Assembly: GCA_034620365.1 (NCBI GenBank)
Contig: JAQGEQ010000175.1
Span: 310,001 to 374,000, forward strand
Reading direction: 5' to 3'
DNA length: 64,000 nt
Source of the DNA: Pegea sp. RAD2-039
Lineage: Eukaryota; Chordata; Thaliacea; Salpida; Salpidae
The stretch's first letter is position 1. Every line of letters starts with the position of its first letter. Below are positions 25,860-36,951 of the stretch, piece after piece. Both the position numbers and the translations under genes were made by a program. Under the pieces are notes generated by a model. It was not told the DNA's origin and searched no databases. It saw only the letters and a list, made by a program, of their open reading frames with translations.

Positions 25860-28800
25860 TTTTATTCTTTACTGTGTGAGTAATGACAGTTTAAAAAATT
25901 CCAATATTTGCCTTTTTATTTTTGCCTATTTAGAACCGATAAAATTTTGGTTTTGGCCAATTCAAATGTAGAAGTTTTTTATGAATAATATACTCCTTTT
26001 TTCGACTGAAACTTCTGAAAACTTATGCTGTATGCTTTCTACTAGGAGAACATACGGACAAGTATCGATCTAGTTCACATTTCCGTTTATATCTTGAGAT
26101 TTCATATCAATTTTAATATCTAAATTCAATATGAAGCAATTAAAGTTACAAGTTACAATTGTTTTCTATTAACGCATTATTGAACCATTTCTGAAAAACG
26201 ACATATTAGTATTTTGCAATGACTAACAACTTAGTCTTTTTCTTAAACTTTTTGTTCAGTTTTGCTTTATTAATTTAATTCATTTTTTCCTTACTAACAG
26301 GAAAATCATTTTTATTCTGTTTAAATCGATTTGAATTTTTGTAAAAATTATTTTCATTTGATTATTTGATTTCTTCATTAGTTTAATTTTTGAACAAATT
26401 TTTTTTTGAATATATGTTAGTTTTCGAGATTTGACTATTCAGTTTTAAAAGCCAGCCAAATGTTTATATTCGATCATCTACTGATAAGTTTAATTTTAAT
26501 AAAAGTATAGAAAATGGTCAAATCTGAGAACATTTAATTTGTTTATCAGCTTGACAAGTAATTTAAAGATGTTTAAAAGATATTTTTAATCAAACATTTG
26601 AGAGAAAAAATTATTTTATCTGATTTTGACGATGAATATTTTGTAGATTTTCAAATCAATTAGATGAGTCGAAAGAAATTATAGTAACAATTACCAAAAA
26701 AATCGTTCTTTAAACTAAATATTGAATAAAAAGATTTTTATTGAAGCCTTTTTAGGTATTTACTAAATTCATATTAATCAAATATTTTCTTTTAGGTTTT
26801 TCAGTAATGCAGTCGAATTATGGCTTTAACAACTTAAAAAATTATCAAACTAGTTTTATTGTTTTTATGATTTAACTGGGAGAGCTCAGTGACATGAATT
26901 TTTCATTTAACGTTTGGAAAGATTAAACCATAAATGTCTTGAATTAAAATGATGAAGTTAAAAGCAAATGCTCTCATTTGTTTATTTAGTTAAAAGATTG
27001 AAAATAAAGTTCATTGAGGCAGAAGCTTTTTAGGGCAAATGTAAATAATTCAAACGATAAAAAGTTGAAATATTTACTTTCCATTTGCAGAATATTTCAC
27101 CTCTGCAAGTTCAATTCATTTATCTTGAAAGCTTAGTATTTCGCTTTAGCTCAATTGAATATTGATGGATGGTTTCATAAACACAATCAATTTGATAATA
27201 ATTGATACAGTGTTTACTTTTTTACCTTATTAGAATACTTCAACCGCACTTATCACTTACTTTAAAAAAATGAATTTTAAAGTTATACTTTATAGTTTAA
27301 ATTTGCAAATTTTATTTTAGCTGAAATAAATACTAAATGATTAAACTGTTTACTTCAAAATTAAATTATTGGCAAAATAATTAGAGACAAGTTTTAACTT
27401 GCATCGTTTTTATAAATTAATCTATTTTGGTTTAATCTTGATGTCAAGAAACAAGAGGAGATAGTTTTTAGTTTAGTGGATTTTACAAATAAAAGGTTTG
27501 TAAGTTTTGAAAAACGGTTAGCTTTGAATTAGTTTATTTTTTAATCTGGGAAAAAATTATTTGATCAATCTATTTTTAACTAAAATTTATTTTGTAAAAA
27601 AATAATTGAAAATTTATTTTTGTAATTTGAATGAGCAACTAATCTGATATGTTTATTTTGTATAATAACAGTTTGTCAAAGAAAATGAATTAATTTAATA
27701 ATTCATATTTTAATTTCAACCTATCTTCTTTAACAGGTGAATTTTTGTTGAATTTTAAAACTTATAGAAAAATTAAAAGTTTTGTGAAAAAATATCATTT
27801 GTAACACTTAACTCAAGTGACGAATTTTTTTCATAAAAAAACGAATTGTTTCGTAAATGACACATTATTATCAAATACTTTATTGGCAATCTATCTAAAT
27901 ATAATTTCTAAACTCAGAATCAAATATTTCAATTATAACCTACCAAAGATTTTCATTAAATTAATATGAACAACTATTTTCAAAATACTTCAGATTTTTT
28001 TTAATTTCTCAAGACCTGTTAACAACTTTGAAATCAGACAAATTATAAGCTTTGGTGGTCAAAAGCGCTAAAAAACCCACCTACCCTAAATAAACAATAA
28101 ACTGCTAAGAAGTTATCAGCTATAATTTAAGTTTCTCAAAATAAATATCAAAACCAACAATTTTCACCACATCACAACCATTCAAACCTACAAATCCATT
28201 TTAACAATAACAAGCAGTGTTGTTGCTTATGTACACCTTATTGTTTTCAATAAACTAACCTGGCTAGACGTGTAGTAGATGTAGATAAATATTTCGTTGA
28301 AAGTTGATTTGATTCAAGTTTGTAATTTTGCATTAGACTCAGTAAAAAGATTGTTTATAAAAGAGAATTTTTAATAAAATTTACAGTTTTGACAAGCTTG
28401 CTTTAAACTTTCTATTAAATTTATGAATTTTTTAATGAATATTACAAGATAGTGGTAAAAACATAATTTCTCAGATGTTTTGTTTGGGAAAAGCCGTTTA
28501 ATTATTAATTAGTCTACAAGACTTAATGTTCTATAAAGTGAAGTTTGGATACGAGTTAAACGGTTGAATAGCAATAAAGCTTTTTCTTACTACGCAGTTA
28601 TTTAAGAATACAATATTAAAAGCAAGTTTAAACAATGATTAAGATCAATGGTTTAATTAGATTAGTTTAAACTTGTTTCAAGATACTTTCTTTGAATACA
28701 AAATGAAAGAGTTCTATAATAGAATCGGTCAAGTTGTAATCTCAATAAAAAACTGTGGTTTACAGCATTTAGACAAAACAATTAGTTGTAATTCGTTTAG

Positions 28801-31240
28801 ATTATTACAAAGAGATCTAAGATAAAATACTTTATACAAATTAAACTGTTAAACCAGTAGTAAATAGCAAATTTTCTTTCTTCGTGAGTTTAACTTGATA
28901 GAACCACGTTTTTTTTCTCATTTTAAAAATGACTTTGCCAAAACCGTAAACGATGGATGGTGGCATTTCGTTGTTTGTTTTTGAAACTCATCGAATTATC
29001 CAAGCGGGTGGCCTCCAAAAAAAATGGAATGATTGACACATCTTTATTTCACTCAAACTGTATTCACTACTGTTACGTATACAGAACATTTAATCATATC
29101 TCATTTATCCAATAAAGCTTTGAGAAAAGAGTTTTAAAAAATACCAGCTGCAAATATATTATTTTAAAAAACACACCCAATCGAAAGTAATTGTTTTGTG
29201 ACTTTCGCTTATTTCGCTTTATAATCAATTAGAAGACAAATATAATCAGAATAAGACCGTAACAAAAATGTTATCTTCAAAACAGCATCAGAGTATGTTT
29301 ATAAGGAATTTACAACTATCACAACATTATACTTTAATGAAAGTATTCTTATAATTGCGTTACAATTTATGAAATTATCTTTTGTGTTTTTATAAACACA
29401 TTTAAGTTAAACAATCAGCTTTGCTTCCAAGCAAGACGCTTTAGATTTTTAATTTACTTTTTTTACTTCTTCTAGATTTGAGAATTATTTATAAAAAGTT
29501 CTTCATATAGTTCAGATTAAACAGTAAAAAAGAACAAAAGATATATAACTAAAACATTTAATGTGAAGCTGAGACATCTGAGTACTTTTTTAATGTTATC
29601 TTCTACTAAAATAAAATGATTTTTATCATTTACAGTTCATAACTTTATTATTAAGCAGAATAACGTTTATAAATTTGATACAAATTTACATCATCTTCTA
29701 ATAAATACTAAAGTTTTGATGAAAGACTAAACTAGAATCACTTCAAACCGTGTTGATTTGTAACAGCTTTAATTGCAACTTTAAAAATGTTTTCAATTGA
29801 ATTATAAAATTAATCTAATTTGAATTAGATTCACCTGTTACACTGAAAATTAAAATAAATTAAACCTTGAAACAGCTTTAACTGATGTAAATAATTGCTT
29901 AGACTTTTTAAACTATAATTTCTGATGATAATTTATATAAATATAAAATTTAAAATGTTTATTTTAAATATTACATAAGTTTATTACATAAATATAAAAA
30001 TTGAAAACTTCTAATTAAGTTTGTTCAAAAGATGCAAGTTTATCAGTCTTCAATTTTTTAACTACTCTAATGACGAAAATCAGAATAAATCAATGTGCTT
30101 TGAGATTACATAATTCAACTTCTATTAATTTTCTGATGAGTTAATTGGTGATAACTTTAGAAAAAAGGACACTTTGTATCAAGAATAACTTCCTCAAAAC
30201 TTCTGTGTACTCAAGAATGTTTTCCTTTAACAGCAGTTACCTTTGTAAGCTAAGATAGTATATTTAAATAATCCAGAGAAATATATAAATCTATTTAGGA
30301 TTTAAATAATTTAGATAATAGATAGAGAACAAGCATAATTTCAGAAATTAATTTTATTTCTTAGTAATGATAGTTCAATACTAAAATGTCATCTATTGTT
30401 TCAATTACTTTATGACCTTCAATAAGATAAAACTCAGAAAATTTCTACTTGTCAAAACTGAAGATAAACATTAAGTTCAAGTAACTCTTCGAGAATTCAG
30501 ACTTCGTTTTTACCACAACAAATGATATTGAAGAACATCTTGTTATCATTTTATATTAAAGTATTTTAAACATCATTTTTACAAGTACAGTTTTTCAAAT
30601 CTCTATATATTTCAAAAATATTTGCAGGTTTTACTAAGGCTCTATTAGATAAATCTTCATGTATTTTATTTTATTAGTTATTTTATCATTTTTGTTCTGG
30701 TGGCTCCTAAAAAAAAACAGATTTATTTATAACTTTTTCAATTTCTTCAAATCGCTAAAGCGTACATTATATTATAATTGAGTTTATACTTTAATTTTTC
30801 ACATTTTCAGTATTTCAGGGTTTTTAAATTTTTTTTTTGCTTTATCCAACTTAACTACAATTTTCTCTACATTATCAGGCATTGTCTTAAATTCTAATAT
30901 CTTTGAGTTATATGAATTTAAGTAAATATTTGTGTCACATTAAACAACCTGTGAGGTAAATTCAGATGCCATTACAATGAGATTTCTGAAGCACCATAAA
31001 TATTACTTCAATTTATCTAAATCAACTATAAAAAACCAATTAATCTTATAAATCGCTTTTTAGCAGCTTGACATGAGAAAAATCATCAGGGAAACAAAAT
31101 TAATCCGCTGAAAACTAATATTTCAAACAAAGATTGTGCATGATGGTTGCATAGTATTAATACTTCATAAAAAATTGTTTTTGTCGTCTAAACGCTGTCT
31201 TTGTATTATTCCGAATTTAAGGAAAACATTCCTTGTGAAT
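25860..31240. other. Intergenic desert, 5.4 kb
   Basis: AT-rich DNA without open frames of note, recognisable exons, tRNA-like boxes or mobile-element protein on either strand. It separates the Eph gene from the mobile-element cluster. Confidence 0.6.
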
Positions 31241-31249
31241 GATCTTTAG

Positions 31250-31730
31250 ATGAGCTTTGTAATACTCTTTTTAAGGTGAGGACTCCATACAAAAGAGTTG
31301 GATTCTAATTTAAGACGGATTTATGTAGAACTTTAACAGTATCCAGTTATTTCTTGTCTTAAAAGATTTGTGAAATTTTTAGGAGGTCGATGAACCAACT
31401 CTGAACGAAATCTTTGTGTGGTGAGTCTATTTTAAGTCTTTGGAGATGAAGACTCCTAAAGTTTTAATGACCTGACATCAGAAAATTGTATTATTGCCAA
31501 AAAACGTAAGTTGGTGTTGAGTTAGAGCTGGAAGTTTTATTTATTAACACGTAAAAACTGCTGTCGGTGGCGAGCTTGAGTTATCTCAATTGAAGGTTAG
31601 TCGACTCCAAAGAAGATTTAAGAGCAACTGTACCGAGGAGTTTGACATCGTCGGCAAAGAACATTAAACTTTCAGAACCATTTAGTAATAAATGAACTTT
31701 CTGTAATGTCATTGATATAAATTACAAAAT
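31250..31730 (-). mobile_element. LINE reverse transcriptase fragment, decayed
   Basis: Read on the minus strand, the fragment shows FVIYINDI, then in a shifted frame FFADDVKLLG, the catalytic box C of a LINE reverse transcriptase, then LGVFISKDLK about 190 bases on. These spacings fit a non-LTR retrotransposon of the CR1/L2/Jockey type. The frame changes at least once and stop codons occur after the catalytic box, so it is dead. Neither the endonuclease nor the end of the ORF was found, so only a middle part remains. The clade cannot be settled by eye. Confidence 0.72.
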
Positions 31731-31899
31731 AAATAAATAATTATAAATTATAAATACAATTATTACTTATAATTAGGATATAAACAGAGAAATGAAATGA
31801 TATAACACATGTAGTTCATTAGTCCCCATGCAATATAAAAGTGCATAATTATAAAGAGTAATAATAATAGAATGTTAATAATATAAGCAGAGAAAAAAA

Positions 31900-32760
31900 T
31901 CACAGTTTAGAAATGACAATGTTGGCAATATTATAACGGTTCAACTTCTTCTTGAACAACACGACTGATTCTGACATGACAATGTCTGATGGCAGCTGGT
32001 TCCAAGTACTAATTGTGCGGTATGAGAAAAAAATCGTTCTGATTAATGTACCAGGTGATATGGGCTTATTAAGATGTAATGTGTGTCGTCTGAGTTGATA
32101 CAAATTCACGATACGAAACAGAGCTCAAATGAATTTTGGAAAATTTTTAAAATAAGAATTAATTCGTATTTAATCCGTTGAATTTCGAAAGTATTTAAAT
32201 ATTAGAAACTGAGACGATGTCTATAACTATCGTAATAAATATTAAGCTTTCTGCATACCAATCTGGTTAATGTTGCCTAAATGGATTTAATTCTTCTGGT
32301 ATCACCAATGTGGTATGGCATCTATGCACTGACATTATATTCAAAAATTAGACGCATGTACAGTTTGTAGAGGTTGATAAAAAAGTATGGATCACTAGAA
32401 TTAAGGCTTTGTATAATAAGGAAGACAAGATTGAATGATTTTGGAAATATAATTGCGCCATTTAAAGTCAGATGACAGGGTAATGCCAAGGTCTAGGACC
32501 GAAGCTATTGATGGGATATTGGTCCAAGGAACTTGCAGCTGGTTTACGAAAGAAAATTATAAGCTCAGACTTTGTGGGATGGATTCTGAGCTGCCAGTTC
32601 ATAGGCTAGTTTTCTACAACATGTAGAGCTGGTCGAAGTTGTAAAGAATTACAAGATGATAGAGTAATGTCATTTGTATATGCAAACAAACTAACACCTA
32701 CTGCTACAAGTCTTCTATAGGTAAAATAAGAGAAGGGGCCTAAAACCGATTAAATTTATT
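31900..32760 (-). mobile_element. LINE fragment: RT core to ORF end, decayed
   Basis: On the minus strand this copy runs from GPFSYFTYRR (decayed GPLLF.IYI.D box) and LFAYTNDITL (catalytic box with YADD changed to YTND), through DLGITLSSDFKW near 32480, to the typical LINE C-terminal segment FFSYRTISTWNQLPSDIV at about 32000. The last segment stays open over 69 codons (31900-32109). A stop codon and a frame change lie in the RT core, and the catalytic aspartate is altered, so it is inactive. It has the same orientation as the fragment next to it but keeps different parts, so there are two insertions or one rearranged copy. Confidence 0.8.
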
Positions 32761-33249
32761 GATAATTAAACTGGCAATCCGCTAACAGCTTAAAATGATT
32801 TTTTTATCAAATAACGTCATAAGACGTACTGCGATAAATAATCATTGTCATAAAAACTACAAACATTTAGTTTGTTGTCAGATATGAGAAAGGGATCATA
32901 TTTTATTGTGCTGGCGTTTTATATCATAAAATGTTGTCGAAACTTCAAATGATATGAAATCATTTTTATATCAATCGATTAATGAGAAAAGTGCTTGTGA
33001 AAGTGGCCACTTTTAAGGAGTTCATTTAGATATAAACTGCTCAACATAAGTCTACCTTCTCAGGTCTTACTCATAAGTCTATCTCTAATTCTATTAATTA
33101 TTTCAATATATAACATTTACTCATATACGAGAGGACTTTTTACGAACATCGTTCATACTACGAACGAAGAAGTAGAAACCAAGTCAATCTATAGCATAGC
33201 CAACTAATTGTAACTAGCTGCTTGGAGGATTTGTTTTCACTGCTTGGAA

Positions 33250-33880
33250 TTTGCCTCATTCAGATTGGGAGTTGAAAATTTCATGTCTTGACTGTTGAAA
33301 GATTATCTTTTACAAAAAGGAAGTTCAAACAGCAGGACAACTCCCTACCACCCACAAGGCAATGGCCAGGTAGAGAGGTATAATGGAAAAGTCTGGAAGG
33401 CAGTGAGGCGTGCCTTAAAGTCCAAATATTTGCCAGCTAAAGGTGGGTAAAAGGATGATAGTGTAAAGAAGGTTAAACTGCTGGAGGCTAACCGGATGTA
33501 CGCACGAGTCCGCTATCCGGATGGTAGGGAAACCAACGTTTCTTTGAGAGATCTAGCCAGATACCCAAATGCTGATGAATAGGACTTTGGCGTTCATTCA
33601 GGACGGGGTAATACAGAAGATATTCCCCCCGACGGGTTTCACTAAGTGATATAAAGAAGAATTTCGATGACAACATCATGACTAGAGAGGAAGAAGATGG
33701 AGAGAGGGGCGAATCTAGGGTGAAGGTTTCTAACAGGGAAATGACGACGAGCTTTGAGGGTTCGAATACCTGGAGTGGTAACGTCAGCCCGAAGAGCAGG
33801 AGAAACGGAGGTCCATCAGATCATATAAAGGAATACTTCCACAGCGCCTCAGCTGGGACTAATTGTTATTGATGGTCATA
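33250..33880 (+). mobile_element. Ty3/Gypsy-type LTR retrotransposon fossil, 3' end of pol
   Basis: A GC-richer stretch encodes the end of a Ty3/Gypsy integrase core (PYHPQGNGQVERYN) and a C-terminal region (ANRMYARVRYPDG, DLARYP), then a basic, Ser-rich tail typical of these pol proteins. Protease, reverse transcriptase and gag are absent, so this is a broken remnant with several breaks. Its composition is less AT-rich than its surroundings, which suggests a moderate age. A 0.6 kb block present twice starts about 45 bases after it, where a 3' LTR would be expected. Confidence 0.82.
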
Positions 33881-33924
33881 ATGAGGCAACGTGCGATCTT
33901 TACTATTCGGTCCATATATTTGAT

Positions 33925-34520
33925 TAGGAAAATGAAAAATATTTGAAAGTTATCTAAGTATCTTAGCTTTTGAGTAAAATTCACATTATTTAAAAAAAAG
34001 TGAAAGTTTGTTTGTTCTGATTATTATTTGGATTTCTTATATCATTGTTTCAAATTTTTACTACAAAATCAACAAGGCCATAAGTGTAAAAATACATTAT
34101 GTAATCATATTTATATGATTTTCCAAAGTTTGATGGTATAGGATTTAGTTTCTGACAAACAGTATATGTTCAACGCTATTATTATATATATTTGCAGAAA
34201 AAAATGTTTTTAATGTATGCTATGAAAAGAAGTCGTATACGCTGTATCAAGTTGATATTTATTTTTAGTTGAATTTCTACTAATGTATATCTATACTAAT
34301 GTAATATTTTTAGGTTTTTAACTTCAACTAAATGTTTAAATAAATAAGTAATCATTTAAATGTTTTCTTTTTGTTGAGTCTGATAATTTGAAGTTTTCTA
34401 TAAAATTATAATTACTTACTATCAATTTCAATTTTCATTTACTTCATCAAATATTTCCACTCTAAACTTTTGTTAATTAATATTTTTATCATATTGATGT
34501 ACAAACTTGATTTTAACGGA
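33925..34520 (+). repeat. 0.6 kb direct repeat, copy 1
   Basis: This block recurs at 35283-35910 in the same orientation. Long shared stretches include gtgaaagtttgtttgttctg, aaaatcaacaaggccataag and gaagtcgtatacgctgtatc. Copies differ by scattered substitutions, by about 10% by eye. The ends are not sharp and no TG...CA boundary is obvious. It follows the Gypsy fossil directly, so it may be an LTR, or part of a segmental duplication of the DNA upstream of YEATS4. Confidence 0.88.
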
Positions 34521-34940
34521 AAGACTTTCGTACTCGTTGATTGGTCGCCTGGCAGGATCAATTGCTTCCTACTTCAAAAACGACCAGTGTTGGAAAGTAA
34601 CATTCAAGGCTTTTATCAGGTGCGCTGTAATCCTATTAATGGTAAAGCTATGAAGATCGTCAGAGAGCCGGAGCAGTTGAAGTACTTCAATTAAAAAAGT
34701 CGCGATCTTCTGGCTACTAACCACAAATCATTAATAAAAGTTCTTCGAGACACTTGAAGAAATCAGCAAGACTGTTAAAAGCAAAGTCCTTTGGCATCTT
34801 ATGGTTGCGTACCTCCAAGGCAAAACAAACCTGGCTGTTGTTGCTGCATCCATAAATCCTTTACCTTTCTTAACATCATCAGCCCATCTAGCAGGGCCGT
34901 TGTCGGCCGAAGTAGGCCTTAAAGTTATATTTCATTAAGT
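34513..34940 (+). other. GC-richer patch with two open frames, unidentified
   Basis: Between the two repeat copies, one frame is open to a TAA at 34692-34694 (contains FNGKTFVLVDWSPGRINCF) and a second runs from about 34741 to a TAA at 34936-34938 (contains SKVLWHLMVAYLQGK). Base composition and codon use differ from the AT-rich surroundings and resemble the Gypsy fossil. I do not recognise either peptide. It could be a mobile-element remnant or a fragment of a duplicated host gene. Confidence 0.4.
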
Positions 34941-35282
34941 TTCAGCCTGAAATGGTATCCTCTAAATAAATTTAATTTTATTGAAAAATTTTTTTACGAG
35001 CATTAAGTTGTTGAAATTTTTATCAAATAGTTTACATTTGCAGTTTTTTCATCTGTTGTCTTACTTACTTTGTTTTAAGCCGAAGTTTTACAGTATTTTG
35101 AGGCTTAACACAGTATACAATAGTTTCAATCTAAATAGATTCATATAATGTAGTAAAATTAGATCTAAAGTATTGAAATATGGAGACTGTGTTCTTGAAG
35201 TAAATTGTCTTAATTTTTACATTGGTAAATGGAAATTTTCCTTAGAACGTGATTTGATACATTGCATGTTTTCTTTACTTAT

Positions 35283-35910
35283 GATAAAATGAAAAATATT
35301 TAAAAATTATCCAAGTATCTTAGCTTTTGAGTAAAGTTCACATTATTTGAAAAAAGTGAAAGTTTGTTTGTTCTGATTATTATTCGGATTTCTTATATCA
35401 TTGTTTCAACTTTTTACTACAAAATCAACAAGGCCATAAGTGTAAAAGTACATTATATAATCATGTTTATATCATTTTCTAAAGTTTGATGGTATAGGAT
35501 TTAGTTTCTGACAAACAGCATATGTGAAAGGCTATTGTTATATACTTCTGCAGAAAAAAAATATTTTTAATGTATGTTTTGAAAAGAAGTCGTATACGCT
35601 GTATCAAGTTGATAATTATTTTTAGTTGAATTTCTACTAATGTATATCTATACTAATGTAATATTTTTAGGGTTTTTCAACTAAATTTTAATTTAGTTTT
35701 AAATCTAGTTTTTTAGTTTTCAACTAATTTAAATAAATACTCATTTAAATGTTTTCTTTTTATTGAGTCTGACAATTTTAAGATTGCTATAAAATTATAT
35801 TTACTTAATATCAATTCCAATTTTTATTCATTTCTTCAAATATTAACTTTTTTGTAAATTATTTATTTTTATCATCTTGATTTAAAAACTTGATTTTGAT
35901 CCTTTAAAAA
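35283..35910 (+). repeat. 0.6 kb direct repeat, copy 2
   Basis: Second copy of the block at 33925-34520. It carries an extra T- and A-rich insertion of about 35 bases near 35690. It ends about 190 bases before the YEATS4 start codon, so it may hold part of the promoter of that gene. Confidence 0.88.
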
Positions 35911-36097
35911 GAAAAAAAAATGTATATTTAAGAGTCAATTATAAAAGTTTCAGCTTTCTCTTTTTATAAAAAAATATTGTTTAGATTTGTATAAACAATA
36001 AAGAAATTATTTTTATATTTATTATTAAATTTTTTATTATAATTCTTATATTGGATATAATTTCTTTTTTAAAGGTTTCTGTTCACTAAATTTCACC

Positions 36098-36790
36098 ATG
36101 AACGCTCATTCATCAGATTATGTTGATGATTCCACTGAAAAGTCTAAAAGATTTTGTATTGTAAAGCCGATAGTATATGGAAATACTGCTAAATCATTTG
36201 GAAAGAAAAGAGAAGAAGATGGACATACTCATAACTGGATTGTTTATGTTCGTCCATATGAAAATGAGGACATGTCTTCATTCGTGAGAAAAATTCAGTT
36301 CAAGTTGCATGAGAGTTATTCTAATCCAACTAGAACAGTAACTAAGCCTCCTTATGAGATATCAGAAAGTGGTTGGGGTGAATTTGAAGTTATAATCAAG
36401 ATATTTTTTCAAGATCCTAGTGATAGACCAATTACCTTTCATCATCATCTTAAACTCTTTCCAAATGAAAATAATATTGTGATAGGTAAAAAAACGATTG
36501 TTTATGAGACTTATGATGAAATGATTTTTCAAGATCCATCGTCTATGATGCTTCCTTTATTGACATCAGTTCGGCAATTACATCTTGGTCCTTATAAGCA
36601 TCATACTAATTTCAAGCAAAGAGAAGAAGAACATACTGCGAAATTAGAAGAGGCTTTAAAGAAAGTTGCTGAAGAAATCCAGTCTTGTAAAGAACTAGTT
36701 TTGAAGAAAAGAGAAGAAGTTAAAAACTATCGAACAGCCATTGAGCTTTATGAAAAGAATCAGAGTTCTTATTATAATTTAGAAAACTAG
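36098..36790 (+). CDS. YEATS4: YEATS4/GAS41 histone acyl-lysine reader, intronless
   Basis: A 230-residue YEATS-domain protein, almost the length of human GAS41 (227). In other animals it is a nuclear subunit of the SRCAP and TIP60 chromatin complexes that binds acetylated histone tails and helps to deposit H2A.Z. Visible features: the opening [31 protein letters not shown], the aromatic-cage region ESGWGEF and the segment FHHHLKLFP (residues about 15-150), then a C-terminal coiled coil (about 170-220, Glu- and Lys-rich) that in GAS41 mediates dimerisation and partner binding. The start is the first ATG after a ttttttaaag acceptor at 36074, which leaves a 23-base leader. The gene has no intron although its neighbours do. 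A gene of the RMDN family starts 161 bases after its stop on the same strand. Confidence 0.96.
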   Translation: MNAHSSDYVDDSTEKSKRFCIVKPIVYGNTAKSFGKKREEDGHTHNWIVYVRPYENEDMSSFVRKIQFKLHESYSNPTRTVTKPPYEISESGWGEFEVIIKIFFQDPSDRPITFHHHLKLFPNENNIVIGKKTIVYETYDEMIFQDPSSMMLPLLTSVRQLHLGPYKHHTNFKQREEEHTAKLEEALKKVAEEIQSCKELVLKKREEVKNYRTAIELYEKNQSSYYNLEN

Positions 36791-36951
36791 AAAGCTTGCA
36801 ATTCTTCAAAATTATCTGGACTGCTATTAAGTTGCTTGTGTTTATTCAAGTTATCATTAAACTATTTTATTTGATAGTTGTTAGAAATTAAACTTTTATT
36901 TGTTTGTAGCCTTTTAAATTTAAATAACTGGTGCGTTTTTTGGTTTTCAAA
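36791..36951 (+). promoter_or_regulatory. Intercistronic spacer, poly(A) signal plus splice acceptor
   Basis: The spacer between the YEATS4 stop and the RMDN start has an ATTAAA at 36856-36861 and, 48 bases on, a pyrimidine-rich acceptor (tttgtttgtag, ending 36909) not preceded by any exon of the RMDN gene. This is the layout seen in spliced-leader operons, where the 3' end of one mRNA and the trans-splice site of the next are coupled. The operon reading is inference. Confidence 0.45.

Noticed and set aside
33760-33790. GGTTCGAATACC as a tRNA T-arm
   Set aside because: No acceptor stem, D-arm or anticodon arm can be folded around it, and it lies within the Gypsy fossil.
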